DNA of 60,932 nucleotides from an uncultured Pelagibacteraceae bacterium. GTDB lineage: Bacteria; Pseudomonadota; Alphaproteobacteria; Pelagibacterales; Pelagibacteraceae. The first letter of the stretch is position 1. Each line of letters starts with the position of its first letter. This document shows, piece after piece, positions 47,840 to 60,932 of this stretch. The DNA lies in the NCBI GenBank assembly GCA_902573065.1, contig CACGHX010000004.1, positions 1 through 60,932 of the forward strand, read 5' to 3'. Both the position numbers and the translations under genes were made by a program. The notes beneath the pieces were generated by a model that saw only the letters and a program-made list of their open reading frames with translations, did not search any database and was not told the origin of the DNA.

Positions 47840-48772
47840 ATGTGGGATAAATATCAAAAAACACTTAACAGTGAAACGAGCTTTTCAGGAATTGGATTAC
47901 ATTCTGGTATAAAAGTTGACGTTACATTAATTCCAGGCAATTCAAATTCAGGAATAGTTTTTAAGAGAACAGATTTAGAAAAAGACAATGAAATTGTCGC
48001 TAATTTTAAAAATGTCTCTTCAGCAAAATTGTGTACTAAAATTGAGAATAATCATGGCATAAGTGTTTCAACTATAGAGCATTTACTTGCAGCGTTTTAT
48101 GTGTGTGGAATTGATAATATTATTGTTAATTTAAATGGACCTGAAGTTCCTATTATGGATGGTTCAGCAAAAGAATTTGTAAAGATTATAAATGAGATAG
48201 GGTTAAAAACACTTGAAGGCAAAAGGAAGTTTGTAAGAGTCAAAAAAAGTGTTGAGTTGAAAAAAGAAGATGGGAGATCAATAAGTGTAAAACCGTCAAG
48301 CCAAACTTTTGATGTAAAGTTTACATTAAATTACAAAAAAAACCCTTTAATTAAAACACAAGTAAATAAAATAAATTTTGCAGAAAAAAATTTAGAAGAT
48401 ATCGTAGATGCAAGGACTTTCTGCTTATATGAAGATATAGAGATGATAAAATCAATGGGACTTGCAAAAGGAGGAAGTTTAGATAACGCTATAGTTGTTA
48501 AAGGCAATCAAGTTTTAAATAAGGGTGGACTTAGATCTAAAACAGAATTTGTAAATCATAAAATACTCGATCTAGTCGGGGATTTCATGCTTTCAGGGAC
48601 TAGATTAATCGGTTCAGTAGAATGTTTTCATGGTGGCCACGCTTTGACTATTGAATTCTTAAAAAAGATTTTTTCTAATAAAAACAACTATGAAGTTGTA
48701 GAAAGTCATTCTTTATTCTCTAATGTAAGAAAAATCATTCCTCTTAATAAGAGATTTGCTATAAACGCTTAA
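47840..48772 (+). CDS. lpxC: UDP-3-O-acyl-N-acetylglucosamine deacetylase LpxC
   Basis: This zinc enzyme performs the first committed step of lipid A synthesis. The 310-residue length is right. The zinc ligands are visible as His in STIEHLLAAFY near residue 77 and the HKILDLVGD motif (His and Asp) near 234-240; SGIGLHSG near the N-terminus and ARTFCLYEDIEM are LpxC-type, and FHGGHALTIEF contains the catalytic-site His. It shows that the organism makes LPS. Normally ftsZ lies between ftsA and this gene; here only 65 bp do. Confidence 0.97.
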   Translation: MWDKYQKTLNSETSFSGIGLHSGIKVDVTLIPGNSNSGIVFKRTDLEKDNEIVANFKNVSSAKLCTKIENNHGISVSTIEHLLAAFYVCGIDNIIVNLNGPEVPIMDGSAKEFVKIINEIGLKTLEGKRKFVRVKKSVELKKEDGRSISVKPSSQTFDVKFTLNYKKNPLIKTQVNKINFAEKNLEDIVDARTFCLYEDIEMIKSMGLAKGGSLDNAIVVKGNQVLNKGGLRSKTEFVNHKILDLVGDFMLSGTRLIGSVECFHGGHALTIEFLKKIFSNKNNYEVVESHSLFSNVRKIIPLNKRFAINA

Positions 48773-48820
48773 TTCTAAGACCATTTTACGCCAAGTGTTT
48801 TTTTTGTTATTAATACCTTA

Positions 48821-53371
<4,551 letters not shown>

Positions 53372-53372
<1 letters not shown>

Positions 53373-55399
53373 TACTTAATTAATTTTTTTTTTAATCTTG
53401 CCCAACCTGGGCTTCTATATTCACTGTTATCTTCAATGAGATTATCCTGATTGAAATCAAAGTCATCAGCTATTTCTTTTACTGGTTCTTCATTTTTTTC
53501 AATACCATTTTCTGGGAGTTCATTTACAAATCGCGATGCCAAACTATCCATCCAATCACCATGCCATAATCTTTTCATTGCAAAAGAAATGTAAGCTTTT
53601 TTTTGTGCTCTAGTAATACCTACGTATGCCAATCTTCTTTCTTCCTCTAAAGCAAGATCTCCTTTTTCTTCTAAAGATTTTTGATGTGGGAAAAGACCTT
53701 CTTCCCATCCAGGTAAAAAAACAGTTTCAAATTCCAAACCTTTTGCAGCATGCATAGTCATAATATTTACTTTTTCATCGCCCCATTCTTGATCGATTGA
53801 TGTTGCCAGAGCAACATGCTCTAAGAAACCCTGCAAATTATCATAATCATGCATTGCTCTTAAAAGTTCTTTTAAATTTTCAATTTTATTTTCATTTTCT
53901 AAATCCTTTTTATTTTTTAACATTGCTGAATATCCAGATTCATCTAATATAGTTTTTAAAAGATCATAATGCTTTTTGGTTTTTAAGTCTGATCTCCACT
54001 TAGAAATTAATTCAAGCAAATGATTAATCACAACTCTCACTTTTGGTTTAAATTCATTTAGTTGTAAAAGTTTACGCGCGGAGTCTTCTAAACAAGATTT
54101 ATTTTTTGATGAATAGTTGTGTAATTGTTTAATTGTAGCATCACCCAAACCTCTTTTAGGAGTATTTATAATTCTTTCAAATGCTAGATCGTCAAATTTT
54201 TGATTTATAATTCTTAAATAACATATTGCATCTTTAACTTCGGCTCTTTCATAAAATTTTATTCCTCCAATAATTCGGTAATTAATTCCTGTTTTTAAAA
54301 ATCTTTCTTCAAACTCTCTTGTCTGATATATCGCTCTAACTAAGATTGCTATATTGTTAAGTGAAGATTTTTTTTTGATATTTTCCTCTATCAAATCACT
54401 TATACCTTCAGCTTCTTCTTTACCATCCCTATAACAATTTAATTTAACAGCATCCCCTTTTTCACCATCAGACCAAAGTTTTTTTCCCAATCGATCTTTA
54501 TTGTGTGATATCAAAAAAGATGCCACATCCAATATATTTTTAGTAGATCTATAATTTTGTTCTAGGCGAAAAATTTTACAATCGGGATAAACTTTGTCGA
54601 AACCTAAAAAATTTTTAATTTCAGCCCCTCTCCAACTATAAATAGATTGGTCATCATCCCCAACACAACATATATTTTTATTTTTATTTATAATTAGATT
54701 TAGCCATTTATTTTGAATAAAGTTTGTATCTTGATACTCATCTACTAGAATATATTTAAAGTTATTAGAATAAATATTTTTTATATCTTCGTTATTTTCA
54801 AAAATTTTTACACAATAAAGAATTAAATCACCAAAATCGCATGCATTTAGATCTTTAATTTTATTCTGATAAATTTTATAAACTTTGTGAATTTGTCCTT
54901 CAAATAGGTTTTTTTTTGTTAATTTAACTTCATCAGGCAATAAACCCTTATTTTTCCATTGGTCAATTAAGGACATTATAAATTGAGGTGAGATTTTTTT
55001 TGCGTCAATATTCTCACCTTTACAAATATTTTTAATAAGTTTTTTTTGATCGTCAGTATCCAATATTGTAAAATTACTTTTCAAACCAATTGCTTCCGCA
55101 TGTCTTCTAAGAAATTTTACACTTATCGAATGGAAAGTACCTAACCAAGCGAGTGAGTTTGTTTTACCACCTATTATTTTGATAACTCTCTCGCGCATCT
55201 CTTTAGCTGCTTTATTTGTAAAAGTGACGCAAAGTATTTGATTTGGCCAAGCTTTTTTTTGCTCAAGAATATATGCCAATCGAGAAGTTAATACTTTTGT
55301 CTTACCTGATCCAGCGCCAGCGACAACTAGACTGGGACCCTCTGTATTTAATACAGCAGATTTTTGTTCACGATTCAGCTTTTGTAAAAAATCTTTCAT
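53372..55399 (-). CDS. uvrD: ATP-dependent DNA helicase UvrD/PcrA type
   Basis: A superfamily 1 helicase of 675 residues from the ATG at 55399 (MKDFLQKLNREQKSAVL). A longer reading from 55462 would add an unconserved extension and run into the divergent gene, so it is rejected. Motifs are Walker A GAGSGKT (near 28), CVTFTNKAAKEM, VDEYQDTN (Walker B), GDDDQSIYSWRGAE, LEQNYRS, MTMHAAKGLEFETVFLPG and VGITRAQ. It acts in excision and mismatch repair, consistent with uvrB and uvrC in the same window. The C-terminus ends with a basic tail. Confidence 0.95.
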
Positions 55400-55446
55400 T
55401 GTAAAATTCTTTATTTTTGGCTCTATACTGCTTATAAAACAACGTG

Positions 55447-56910
55447 ATGCAAAATTCAGCAACTAAAATTATAAAATTTATATTTAATAAAAAGAATGTT
55501 GAAAAGTTATACAAAAACCTAAGTAAACAAACAGTTGTACCTTTAATTTTATTATCTGTTTTATTTATATTTTCGTACTATTTTTTAAAACCTTATTTCT
55601 ATAAGTATAATTCAAACATAAAAGTTATTGAAAAAAAAATTAAAGAAGAATTTAAATTAGATATAAAAATAAATGGCAAAATAACATATAATTTTTTACC
55701 ATCACCAAGAATTAAAATTAAAAAATCAGAAATAAATTTTAATAATAAAAAAAATCCTGTTTTATTTGATGAAATAAAAATATTGATTCCAGTTTTAAAT
55801 AATAAAAAACTAAAAGATATAAATTTTAAAAAATTTTATGTAGAAAATAGCACTATTGAAATACACTCAAATGACTTTAAAGATTACTTTACGTACTTAA
55901 CAAAAATTAAAAATAAAGACATTGTTTTTAAAAATTCCTCTCTATTTTTCCTAGATGATCAAAAAAATAAAGTTTTGTTTAAAGATTTTTATTTTAGAGA
56001 CAAGTTTAGAAATAATACTCATAACATAGACCTAGAAAGTTTTTTTTCAGAAAACAAAATAAGAATTAAATTTAGAAATGATATCGACGGAAAAAAAAAT
56101 TTAGATATTGAGTTTCCACAAATTGATTCAAATATTAAAGTCTCATTTAATCCTACTAGCAGTTTAGAAAGTGTAAAAGGAAAGTCAAAAATAAAACTAT
56201 TTGATAATATTATCATTATTAATTTTGAGGGTAAAAATAAATTTAAAATTTACGACTCATTTTTGAGAAGTAAATTTTTAAATTCAAAGATAGAAGGCAA
56301 TATTTCATTAATTGAAACCCTAATGTTCAACCTTAATTTGCAAATAAACCAAATAAACTTTAGAAAATTAATTTTTCATTATTTTCCGGAAGGAAAAGAA
56401 AATAATATTTTCAATTCAGGTTTGAGTAAAAAAATTAACGGCAAATTAAATATTTCAATCAAAAATACAGATTCATTCATCGGCCGAATAAACGATCTAA
56501 AAATGAAATTAATTTTTGAAAACGGTGATATTAGGGTACAAAATGGATCTGCAATTTTACCACACAATAGTAAAATTAATTTCAATTTTTTGTTTACAGA
56601 AAACCTTACTAATCCATTTATAGATTTTAATATAAATTTTGACTCTCAAAATACAAACAAAATTCTCAGAAGGTTTAATATTTATGAAAAATTTAATAAA
56701 GAAACATCACTATCTTTTCAAGGAAAAATAGATGTAGAAAAAAAGAGAATAAGATTTAGAAATGTAATATTAAATAATAGAGAAAAACTAGATAGAAAAG
56801 ATGTTTTAAATATAGAAAAAAAATTTAACAAATTTGTTTTAAACGAAGGAATTATCGGTATTATTGATTTTTTTAAGTTAAAGAAATTTACAAAAGAAAT
56901 TTTAAATTAG
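55447..56910 (+). CDS. AsmA-family protein
   Basis: A 487-residue protein with one N-terminal transmembrane helix at about 30-48, then a large periplasmic region rich in beta strands. KEEFKLDIKINGKITYNFLPSPRIKIKKSEI just after the membrane segment fits the start of AsmA/TamB-like lipid-transfer proteins, and LNGKLNISIKN-type repeats occur near residue 335. Members are thought to bridge the periplasm and move lipids to the outer membrane. It starts at ATG 55447, with GTG one codon upstream. It is divergent from uvrD and ends 13 bp before the convergent fumC. Confidence 0.68.
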   Translation: MQNSATKIIKFIFNKKNVEKLYKNLSKQTVVPLILLSVLFIFSYYFLKPYFYKYNSNIKVIEKKIKEEFKLDIKINGKITYNFLPSPRIKIKKSEINFNNKKNPVLFDEIKILIPVLNNKKLKDINFKKFYVENSTIEIHSNDFKDYFTYLTKIKNKDIVFKNSSLFFLDDQKNKVLFKDFYFRDKFRNNTHNIDLESFFSENKIRIKFRNDIDGKKNLDIEFPQIDSNIKVSFNPTSSLESVKGKSKIKLFDNIIIINFEGKNKFKIYDSFLRSKFLNSKIEGNISLIETLMFNLNLQINQINFRKLIFHYFPEGKENNIFNSGLSKKINGKLNISIKNTDSFIGRINDLKMKLIFENGDIRVQNGSAILPHNSKINFNFLFTENLTNPFIDFNINFDSQNTNKILRRFNIYEKFNKETSLSFQGKIDVEKKRIRFRNVILNNREKLDRKDVLNIEKKFNKFVLNEGIIGIIDFFKLKKFTKEILN

Positions 56911-56923
56911 TGTCATTAAAATA

Positions 56924-58312
56924 TTATCTTGGTCTTGTCATTTTTTTAGGATCAACAATTTTTATGAATTCTTTTTCACTAATCAATCCTGTTTTTAAAG
57001 CTTCCTCTTTTAAGGTTGTACCATTTGCGTGGGCTTTTTTTGCTACTTTAGCCGCATTATCATAGCCAATCTTTGGAGATAAAGCAGTAACTAGCATTAA
57101 TGAATTATTGAGTAAAAACTTTATTCGTTTTTTATCTGCCTTAAGACCTTTTATACAATATTTTGCAAAGCCGCTGGCCGAATCCGACATTATATTTATT
57201 GATTGTAAAATATTATGAATAATTAATGGCTTAAAAACATTAAGTTCGAAATGTCCGTGTGATCCAGCCATAGTTATACCATTATGATTTCCAATCACTT
57301 TTACACATACCATTGTGACTGCTTCACACTGAGTTGGATTTATTTTGCCTGGCATAATTGATGATCCAGGCTCATTTTCTGGAAGTATCAATTCTCCATA
57401 GCCAGCTCTTGGACCAGAACCTAAAAATCTTATATCATTTGCTATTTTCATTAGACAAACAGCTGCAGTATTCATTGTTCCAGAAAAGTTTACTATTGCG
57501 TCGTGTGCAGCTAAAGCAGCAAATTTATTTTTTGCAGGTTTAAATGGAAGTTTAGTTATTTTTTTTATCTCCATAACTATTTTTTTATCAAAATTTCTTT
57601 TTGTATTTAAACCTGTTCCTACTGCCGTTCCTCCCTGAGCTAAGTAATATATTTCATCTAAAGATTTTTCTATTCTCTCAATACATTTTTTTAATTGTGA
57701 ATGATAACCAGAAAATTCTTGTCCTAACGTTAAAGGTGTAGCATCTTGCAGATGTGTTCTTCCTAACTTTACTATTTTATTAAATTGAGTAACTTTTTTA
57801 CTTAATTCTTTTTCAAGAAGCTTCAAAGCTGGTAATAATTTCTTTTTAGTTTTTAAAGCAATTGCTATATGCATCGCCGTGGGGAAAACATCATTTGTTG
57901 ATTGGGATTTATTAACATGGTCATTAGGATGAACAGGTTTTTTAGTTCCCATTTTCCCACCCATCATTTGAATTGCTCTATTAGATATTACTTCATTAAC
58001 ATTCATATTTGTTTGGGTACCCGACCCAGTTTGCCAAACCTTTAAAGGGAAATGTTCGTTAAGCTTGCCTTTGATTACTTCATCGGCAGCCTTAATAATG
58101 TATTTACTTATTTTTTTGTCTAAATCTCTATTCCTAGCATTAACAATAGCAGCTGATTTTTTAACAATTCCTATTGATTGAATTAAAATCGGTCTAACAA
58201 GAAAATCACCAATATCAAAGTACTTATTAGATCTTTGTGTCGAAGCACCCCAATACTTATCACCAGGAACTTTGATTTTACCTATAGAATCAAATTCAGT
58301 TCTATATTTCAT
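56924..58312 (-). CDS. fumC: Class II fumarate hydratase
   Basis: This TCA-cycle enzyme interconverts fumarate and malate and is an iron-independent homotetramer. The 462-residue length is right. The N-terminus has [18 protein letters not shown], the substrate-binding [32 protein letters not shown] and [10 protein letters not shown] follow, and the signature [15 protein letters not shown] lies near residue 316. It is divergent from the pyrophosphohydrolase gene across 66 bp. Confidence 0.98.
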   Translation of the reverse strand: MKYRTEFDSIGKIKVPGDKYWGASTQRSNKYFDIGDFLVRPILIQSIGIVKKSAAIVNARNRDLDKKISKYIIKAADEVIKGKLNEHFPLKVWQTGSGTQTNMNVNEVISNRAIQMMGGKMGTKKPVHPNDHVNKSQSTNDVFPTAMHIAIALKTKKKLLPALKLLEKELSKKVTQFNKIVKLGRTHLQDATPLTLGQEFSGYHSQLKKCIERIEKSLDEIYYLAQGGTAVGTGLNTKRNFDKKIVMEIKKITKLPFKPAKNKFAALAAHDAIVNFSGTMNTAAVCLMKIANDIRFLGSGPRAGYGELILPENEPGSSIMPGKINPTQCEAVTMVCVKVIGNHNGITMAGSHGHFELNVFKPLIIHNILQSINIMSDSASGFAKYCIKGLKADKKRIKFLLNNSLMLVTALSPKIGYDNAAKVAKKAHANGTTLKEEALKTGLISEKEFIKIVDPKKMTRPR

Positions 58313-58378
58313 TCGTGTACCAAATTATATTAAACATTGATAATTGTAAACTAGTTAACATTTAACTGTGGAGATTTT

Positions 58379-58750
58379 ATGACAAATTTTAATAGTGTTA
58401 AAAAATTCATGGAAGTTTTTGGTCAGGAGGTAAAGACTAAAGCTGAATTTCCTTCAGAAAAAATAATTAAACTTCGATTAAATCTAATTCAAGAAGAATT
58501 AGATGAATTTGATCAGGCATTAAAAAACAAGAACTTAAAAGAGGTGGCTGATGCCTTAACTGATATTTTGTATGTAACCTACGGAGCGGGACATGCATTT
58601 GGGATTGATCTTGATAAATGTTTTGAAGAAGTACAAAGATCCAATATGAGTAAACTTGGAGAAGATGGAAAACCAATTTATAATGAAAAAGGGAAAGTAA
58701 TGAAAGGACCTAAATATTTTCAGCCAGATTTAAATAAATTTATTAAATAA
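58379..58750 (+). CDS. MazG/PRA-PH-like nucleotide pyrophosphohydrolase
   Basis: A 123-residue all-alpha NTP pyrophosphatase-like protein. The metal-binding EExxE-type pattern is visible as QEELDEFDQAL near residue 40, and the downstream VADALTDILYVTYGAGHAFGID (ExxD-like helix, near 57-78) fits the PRA-PH/MazG superfamily. The C-terminal KVMKGPKYFQPDL matches small house-cleaning members. It likely removes non-canonical or excess (d)NTPs. The ATG at 58379 has a Shine-Dalgarno GGAG 6 bases upstream. It is followed after 2 bp by an unrelated FkbM gene. Confidence 0.75.
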   Translation: MTNFNSVKKFMEVFGQEVKTKAEFPSEKIIKLRLNLIQEELDEFDQALKNKNLKEVADALTDILYVTYGAGHAFGIDLDKCFEEVQRSNMSKLGEDGKPIYNEKGKVMKGPKYFQPDLNKFIK

Positions 58751-58752
58751 AA

Positions 58753-59427
58753 ATGTTAAAATATTTTTCTAATATTTATAATCTTTATTGGAAACACAAA
58801 TCTTTTTTACCAAAAAAACAATATTCATGTTTTGGCGAAGACTTATTTGTTAAAGATTTTTTTCAAAATGATAATGAGGGTTATTACGTTGATGTGGGTT
58901 CATACCACCCTTTCTTTTGGAATAACACATATTTGCTTTACAAAAAAAATTGGAATGGAATAAATATAGACGCAAATCCTTTGTCTACGGATCTTTTTAA
59001 TATTGCAAGGAAAGATGATTATAATTTTAATCTTGCTGTAACAAATAAAAAAAAAAATAAAATTAAACTTTTTTATAGGAGAAATATGAATGTTCTTAAT
59101 ACAACCGACGAAAGTTTTGCCAAAAGAAATTTTCCCAATGGATACAAAAGTAGAGAAATTGAATGTTTGTCACTCAATAATATTTTAGAAAAAACTAAGT
59201 TCAAAAATAAAATTATCGATTTCTTAAATGTGGATGTAGAAAATACAGAGAAAGATGTTTTAGAGTCTCTTAATTTTGATGTTTATAAACCTAGGTTAAT
59301 ATGCGTTGAAATCCATTCAGAAAATGAGGAAAGTTTTAAAAATAATCTAACTTTTAAATTTCTTGATAACAAAGGCTATAAAATTGTTTGGAAAAAAGAA
59401 TATAGTTATATTTTTTCTTTAAATTAA
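58753..59427 (+). CDS. FkbM-family SAM-dependent methyltransferase
   Basis: A 224-residue FkbM-type methyltransferase. Family landmarks are CFGEDLFVKDFF near residue 25, YYVDVGSYHPFFWNNT (SAM motif region, 44-59), NWNGINIDANP (75-85), and IDFLNVDVENTEKDVLESL near 156, where the LNVDVEN segment is characteristic. Such proteins O-methylate sugars in polysaccharides or secondary metabolites. It has no glycan genes beside it and overlaps the convergent deacetylase by 4 bp. The substrate is unknown. Confidence 0.82.
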   Translation: MLKYFSNIYNLYWKHKSFLPKKQYSCFGEDLFVKDFFQNDNEGYYVDVGSYHPFFWNNTYLLYKKNWNGINIDANPLSTDLFNIARKDDYNFNLAVTNKKKNKIKLFYRRNMNVLNTTDESFAKRNFPNGYKSREIECLSLNNILEKTKFKNKIIDFLNVDVENTEKDVLESLNFDVYKPRLICVEIHSENEESFKNNLTFKFLDNKGYKIVWKKEYSYIFSLN

Positions 59428-60317
59428 AAGAAGTATGAGCAGTTCTTATGCAACATTGCATGAAGTTCTATTAACTTATTGAAATTCCTATTGTATCCAC
59501 CGCCTAGAACACCACAAAGTGGTATTTTTCTTGAGTAAAAATTTTCAATCACAGTCTTATCCCTCAAATTTATGCCTTCATCTGTTAATTTTAGTTTTCC
59601 TAATTTATCATCAAAATGAACATCGACACCTGCGATGTAAAAAATAAAATCAAAATTTAACTGGTTTAACTTCGATAGATTATCTTTAAGTACTTTTAAA
59701 TATTCTTTATCTTCCAGTCCATCACTAAGCTCAATATCTAAATCACTCTTTGATTTTTTCGCTGGGTAATTTGTTTTACAATGCATACTAAAAGTAAATA
59801 TATCTCTATCATTCTTAAAAATATCCGAATTTCCATTTCCTTGATGAACATCAAGATCAAGAATAAGAATCTTTTTAATATTTTTTTTATATTTTAGATA
59901 ATTTGCAGCTACAGCAACATCATTAAAAACGCAATATCCTGCACCGTTATTAAAAGATGCGTGATGACTACCTCCCGCAGTATTACACGCAAGTTTATGA
60001 TTTAAAGCGAGTTTACTTGCTAAAACAGTTCCACCTGTCGCAAGAAATGATCTTTTAATAACACTATCATTAATGGGAAACCCAATTTTAGTTTCAGATT
60101 TTTTATCTAAAGTCTTATTTTTAATGTGGTTGATGTAGCTCAGAGAGTGGGATTTACTTAAAGTTTCAATCGAACATTCTTTTGGAATATAAAATTTTTT
60201 AATAATATTATTTTTTAAAAGATAATTAGCCAAAGAAGAAAATTTTTTAATAGGAAAAACACTGTTTTCATTAATCTTAGCAACATATTCGGGATGATTG
60301 ACTACTGGTAATTCCAT
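59424..60317 (-). CDS. Histone deacetylase superfamily protein, class IV-like
   Basis: A 297-residue arginase/deacetylase-fold hydrolase. The catalytic His pair is His118-His119 (AGGSHHA), zinc ligands are Asp156 and His158 (DLDVHQGNG), with a third Asp in the IAGVDVHFDDKLG stretch, and the transition-state Tyr is in GGGYNRN. The HPEYVAKI start and the FPIKKFSSLANYLL segment resemble class IV (HDAC11-like) proteins rather than acetoin utilisation AcuC. Substrates in bacteria include acetylated small molecules or proteins. Directly upstream, 8 nt before its ATG, is a 16-nt motif shared with the next gene. Confidence 0.85.
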   Translation of the reverse strand: MELPVVNHPEYVAKINENSVFPIKKFSSLANYLLKNNIIKKFYIPKECSIETLSKSHSLSYINHIKNKTLDKKSETKIGFPINDSVIKRSFLATGGTVLASKLALNHKLACNTAGGSHHASFNNGAGYCVFNDVAVAANYLKYKKNIKKILILDLDVHQGNGNSDIFKNDRDIFTFSMHCKTNYPAKKSKSDLDIELSDGLEDKEYLKVLKDNLSKLNQLNFDFIFYIAGVDVHFDDKLGKLKLTDEGINLRDKTVIENFYSRKIPLCGVLGGGYNRNFNKLIELHAMLHKNCSYFF

Positions 60318-60325
60318 TTTATAAA

Positions 60326-60341
60326 GGGCGTTATATTGCCA
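60326..60341 (-). promoter_or_regulatory. Start-proximal motif, copy 1 (upstream of the deacetylase)
   Basis: On the minus strand this reads TGGCAATATAACGCCC and ends 8 nt before the deacetylase ATG. It matches copy 2 at 15 of 16 positions with the same spacing. It contains a TATAAC -10-like element, suggesting an extended -10 promoter with a very short leader, and a small GGC/GCC inverted repeat. Confidence 0.5.
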
Positions 60342-60361
60342 AGCAATTTATAATTAACAAA

Positions 60362-60676
60362 TTAACAACCTTTCTTCTCTTTTAGCTTGTTTAAATGTAA
60401 AGATCGCTCTTTAGCAGCAATTACTGCTTCCTCAACATTTTTCATTGTCACGCCTGCACCAGGAAGAAAAAATAATATTGCTCCAATATTATGTGGTGAA
60501 CTCATTTTTTTTGCTTCTTGAGCTTCATTTGCATATTTATTAGCTATTTCAATTTCTTTACTAAGTTCTTCACAAGTTAGTTTGTTATCATTTGGACCTA
60601 TAACATTTACAACTGTTGGAGTTGCGCAACCTGTTAATATAATTAAAAATAAAAGTGTTATAATTGTTTTTTGCAT
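60362..60676 (-). CDS. Small predicted lipoprotein
   Basis: A 104-residue protein with a signal peptide and a good lipobox, LTGC, near residues 14-17 (MQKTIITLLFLIILTGC). The mature part has a conserved-looking Cys34, a predicted helix (CEELSKEIEIANKYANEAQEAKK), a hydrophobic GAILFFLPGAG segment and a Lys-rich tail with a final Cys. Two central features, the GPND-KLTCEEL start and the helix-GAILFFLPG turn, resemble small envelope lipoproteins of unknown function. I do not recognise a named family. Its start carries the same 16-nt motif as the deacetylase gene. Confidence 0.72.
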   Translation of the reverse strand: MQKTIITLLFLIILTGCATPTVVNVIGPNDNKLTCEELSKEIEIANKYANEAQEAKKMSSPHNIGAILFFLPGAGVTMKNVEEAVIAAKERSLHLNKLKEKKGC

Positions 60677-60684
60677 ATTTAAAG

Positions 60685-60700
60685 GGGCGTTCTATTGCCA
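60685..60700 (-). promoter_or_regulatory. Start-proximal motif, copy 2 (upstream of the lipoprotein)
   Basis: On the minus strand this reads TGGCAATAGAACGCCC and ends exactly 8 nt before the lipoprotein ATG, as in copy 1. It sits between GGGGC and GCCCC arms (60684-60688 and 60704-60708) that could pair, which copy 1 lacks. Confidence 0.5.
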
Positions 60701-60810
60701 GATGCCCCGAACTTATTAACATTATTTGCAAACAATTTGAATTGAAAACGCAGAAATCTGGGGAAAATTACGAGCCAATTACGAGTAACTTTGTGCTATG
60801 GTAACGCACT

Positions 60811-60932
60811 ATGAATCTTTTTTTTGTTACTTTGGTTTCAGTTATTTTAGCAACCGGAGTTTTCAACACTGAACCTAAAGATAGTGAAGTAAATAAAAAA
60901 ACAGAGATAATAGTAAAAGACACTTTAAAAAA
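60811..60932 (+). CDS. Start of a putative secreted or membrane protein, cut by the window edge
   Basis: An ATG at 60811 opens a frame running to the right edge (40 codons visible). It begins MNLFFVTLVSVILATGVFN, which looks like a signal peptide or membrane anchor, followed by a charged stretch (TEPKDSEVNKKTEI). No family can be assigned from so short a piece. It is divergent from the lipoprotein gene across 134 bp that contain two direct copies of AATTACGAG (60766-60774 and 60777-60785) at 11-bp spacing. Confidence 0.5.
   Translation, partial: MNLFFVTLVSVILATGVFNTEPKDSEVNKKTEIIVKDTLK

Noticed and set aside
60709-60804. Short open frame before the last gene that might be a gene remnant
   Set aside because: About 30 codons with no start codon and no recognisable family; likely chance.

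Overview
The window looks like a chromosome segment of a SAR11-type alphaproteobacterium (Pelagibacterales). The evidence is the very low G+C (long A and T homopolymers throughout), tight packing with many 4-30 bp gene overlaps, few intergenic gaps, and alphaproteobacterial genes such as UbiK, a MarR-OmpR-EnvZ cassette and an ELM1-like protein. The genus call is inference from gene content and composition; no database was searched. No insertion sequence, prophage or CRISPR array was seen.

Left part (1-29,800). It opens with a truncated MidA-like methyltransferase and lgt, followed by ubiK, a MarR/OmpR/EnvZ-type regulatory cassette and the divergent ilvE. A minus-strand operon follows (pgsA, uvrC, folB, a FolM-like reductase, uvrB) in which nucleotide excision repair genes enclose two pterin/folate genes. 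Next come an aspartate aminotransferase, an extended SDR, trxB and guaC, then a plus-strand trio (ELM1-like protein, 2OG-Fe(II) oxygenase, tiny Cys-rich protein). carA and carB lie on the minus strand. The macromolecular synthesis genes yqeY, dnaG and rpoD follow, then two accessory methyltransferases, a CAT-anticodon tRNA, mlaA and mlaC, and a cell-wall amidase.

Centre (29,800-51,700). RNase P RNA with its own promoter is followed by a long co-directional division and cell wall (dcw) cluster: mraZ, ftsZ, rsmH, ftsL, ftsI, a murE-murF fusion, mraY, murD, ftsW, murG, murC, murB, ddl, ftsQ, ftsA, lpxC, bamD, ligA. Three exact CCCAT repeats at 10-bp spacing, overlapping the -10 box upstream of mraZ, match the known MraZ operator layout. 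ftsZ is not between ftsA and lpxC but second in the cluster. ftsA is very divergent and split over two overlapping frames.

Right part (51,700-60,932). It holds an M24 aminopeptidase, a UvrD-type helicase, an AsmA-like protein, fumC, a MazG/PRA-PH-like pyrophosphohydrolase, an FkbM methyltransferase, a class IV-like deacetylase, a small lipoprotein and the start of a secreted protein. The deacetylase and the lipoprotein carry the same 16-nt motif at the same 8-nt distance from their start codons.

The most unusual signals are the split and divergent ftsA, the relocated ftsZ with a strong Shine-Dalgarno sequence, the MraZ operator, the paired start-proximal motif near 60.3-60.7 kb, the carA leader without an ATG start, and the ELM1-like/oxygenase/Cys-rich trio.
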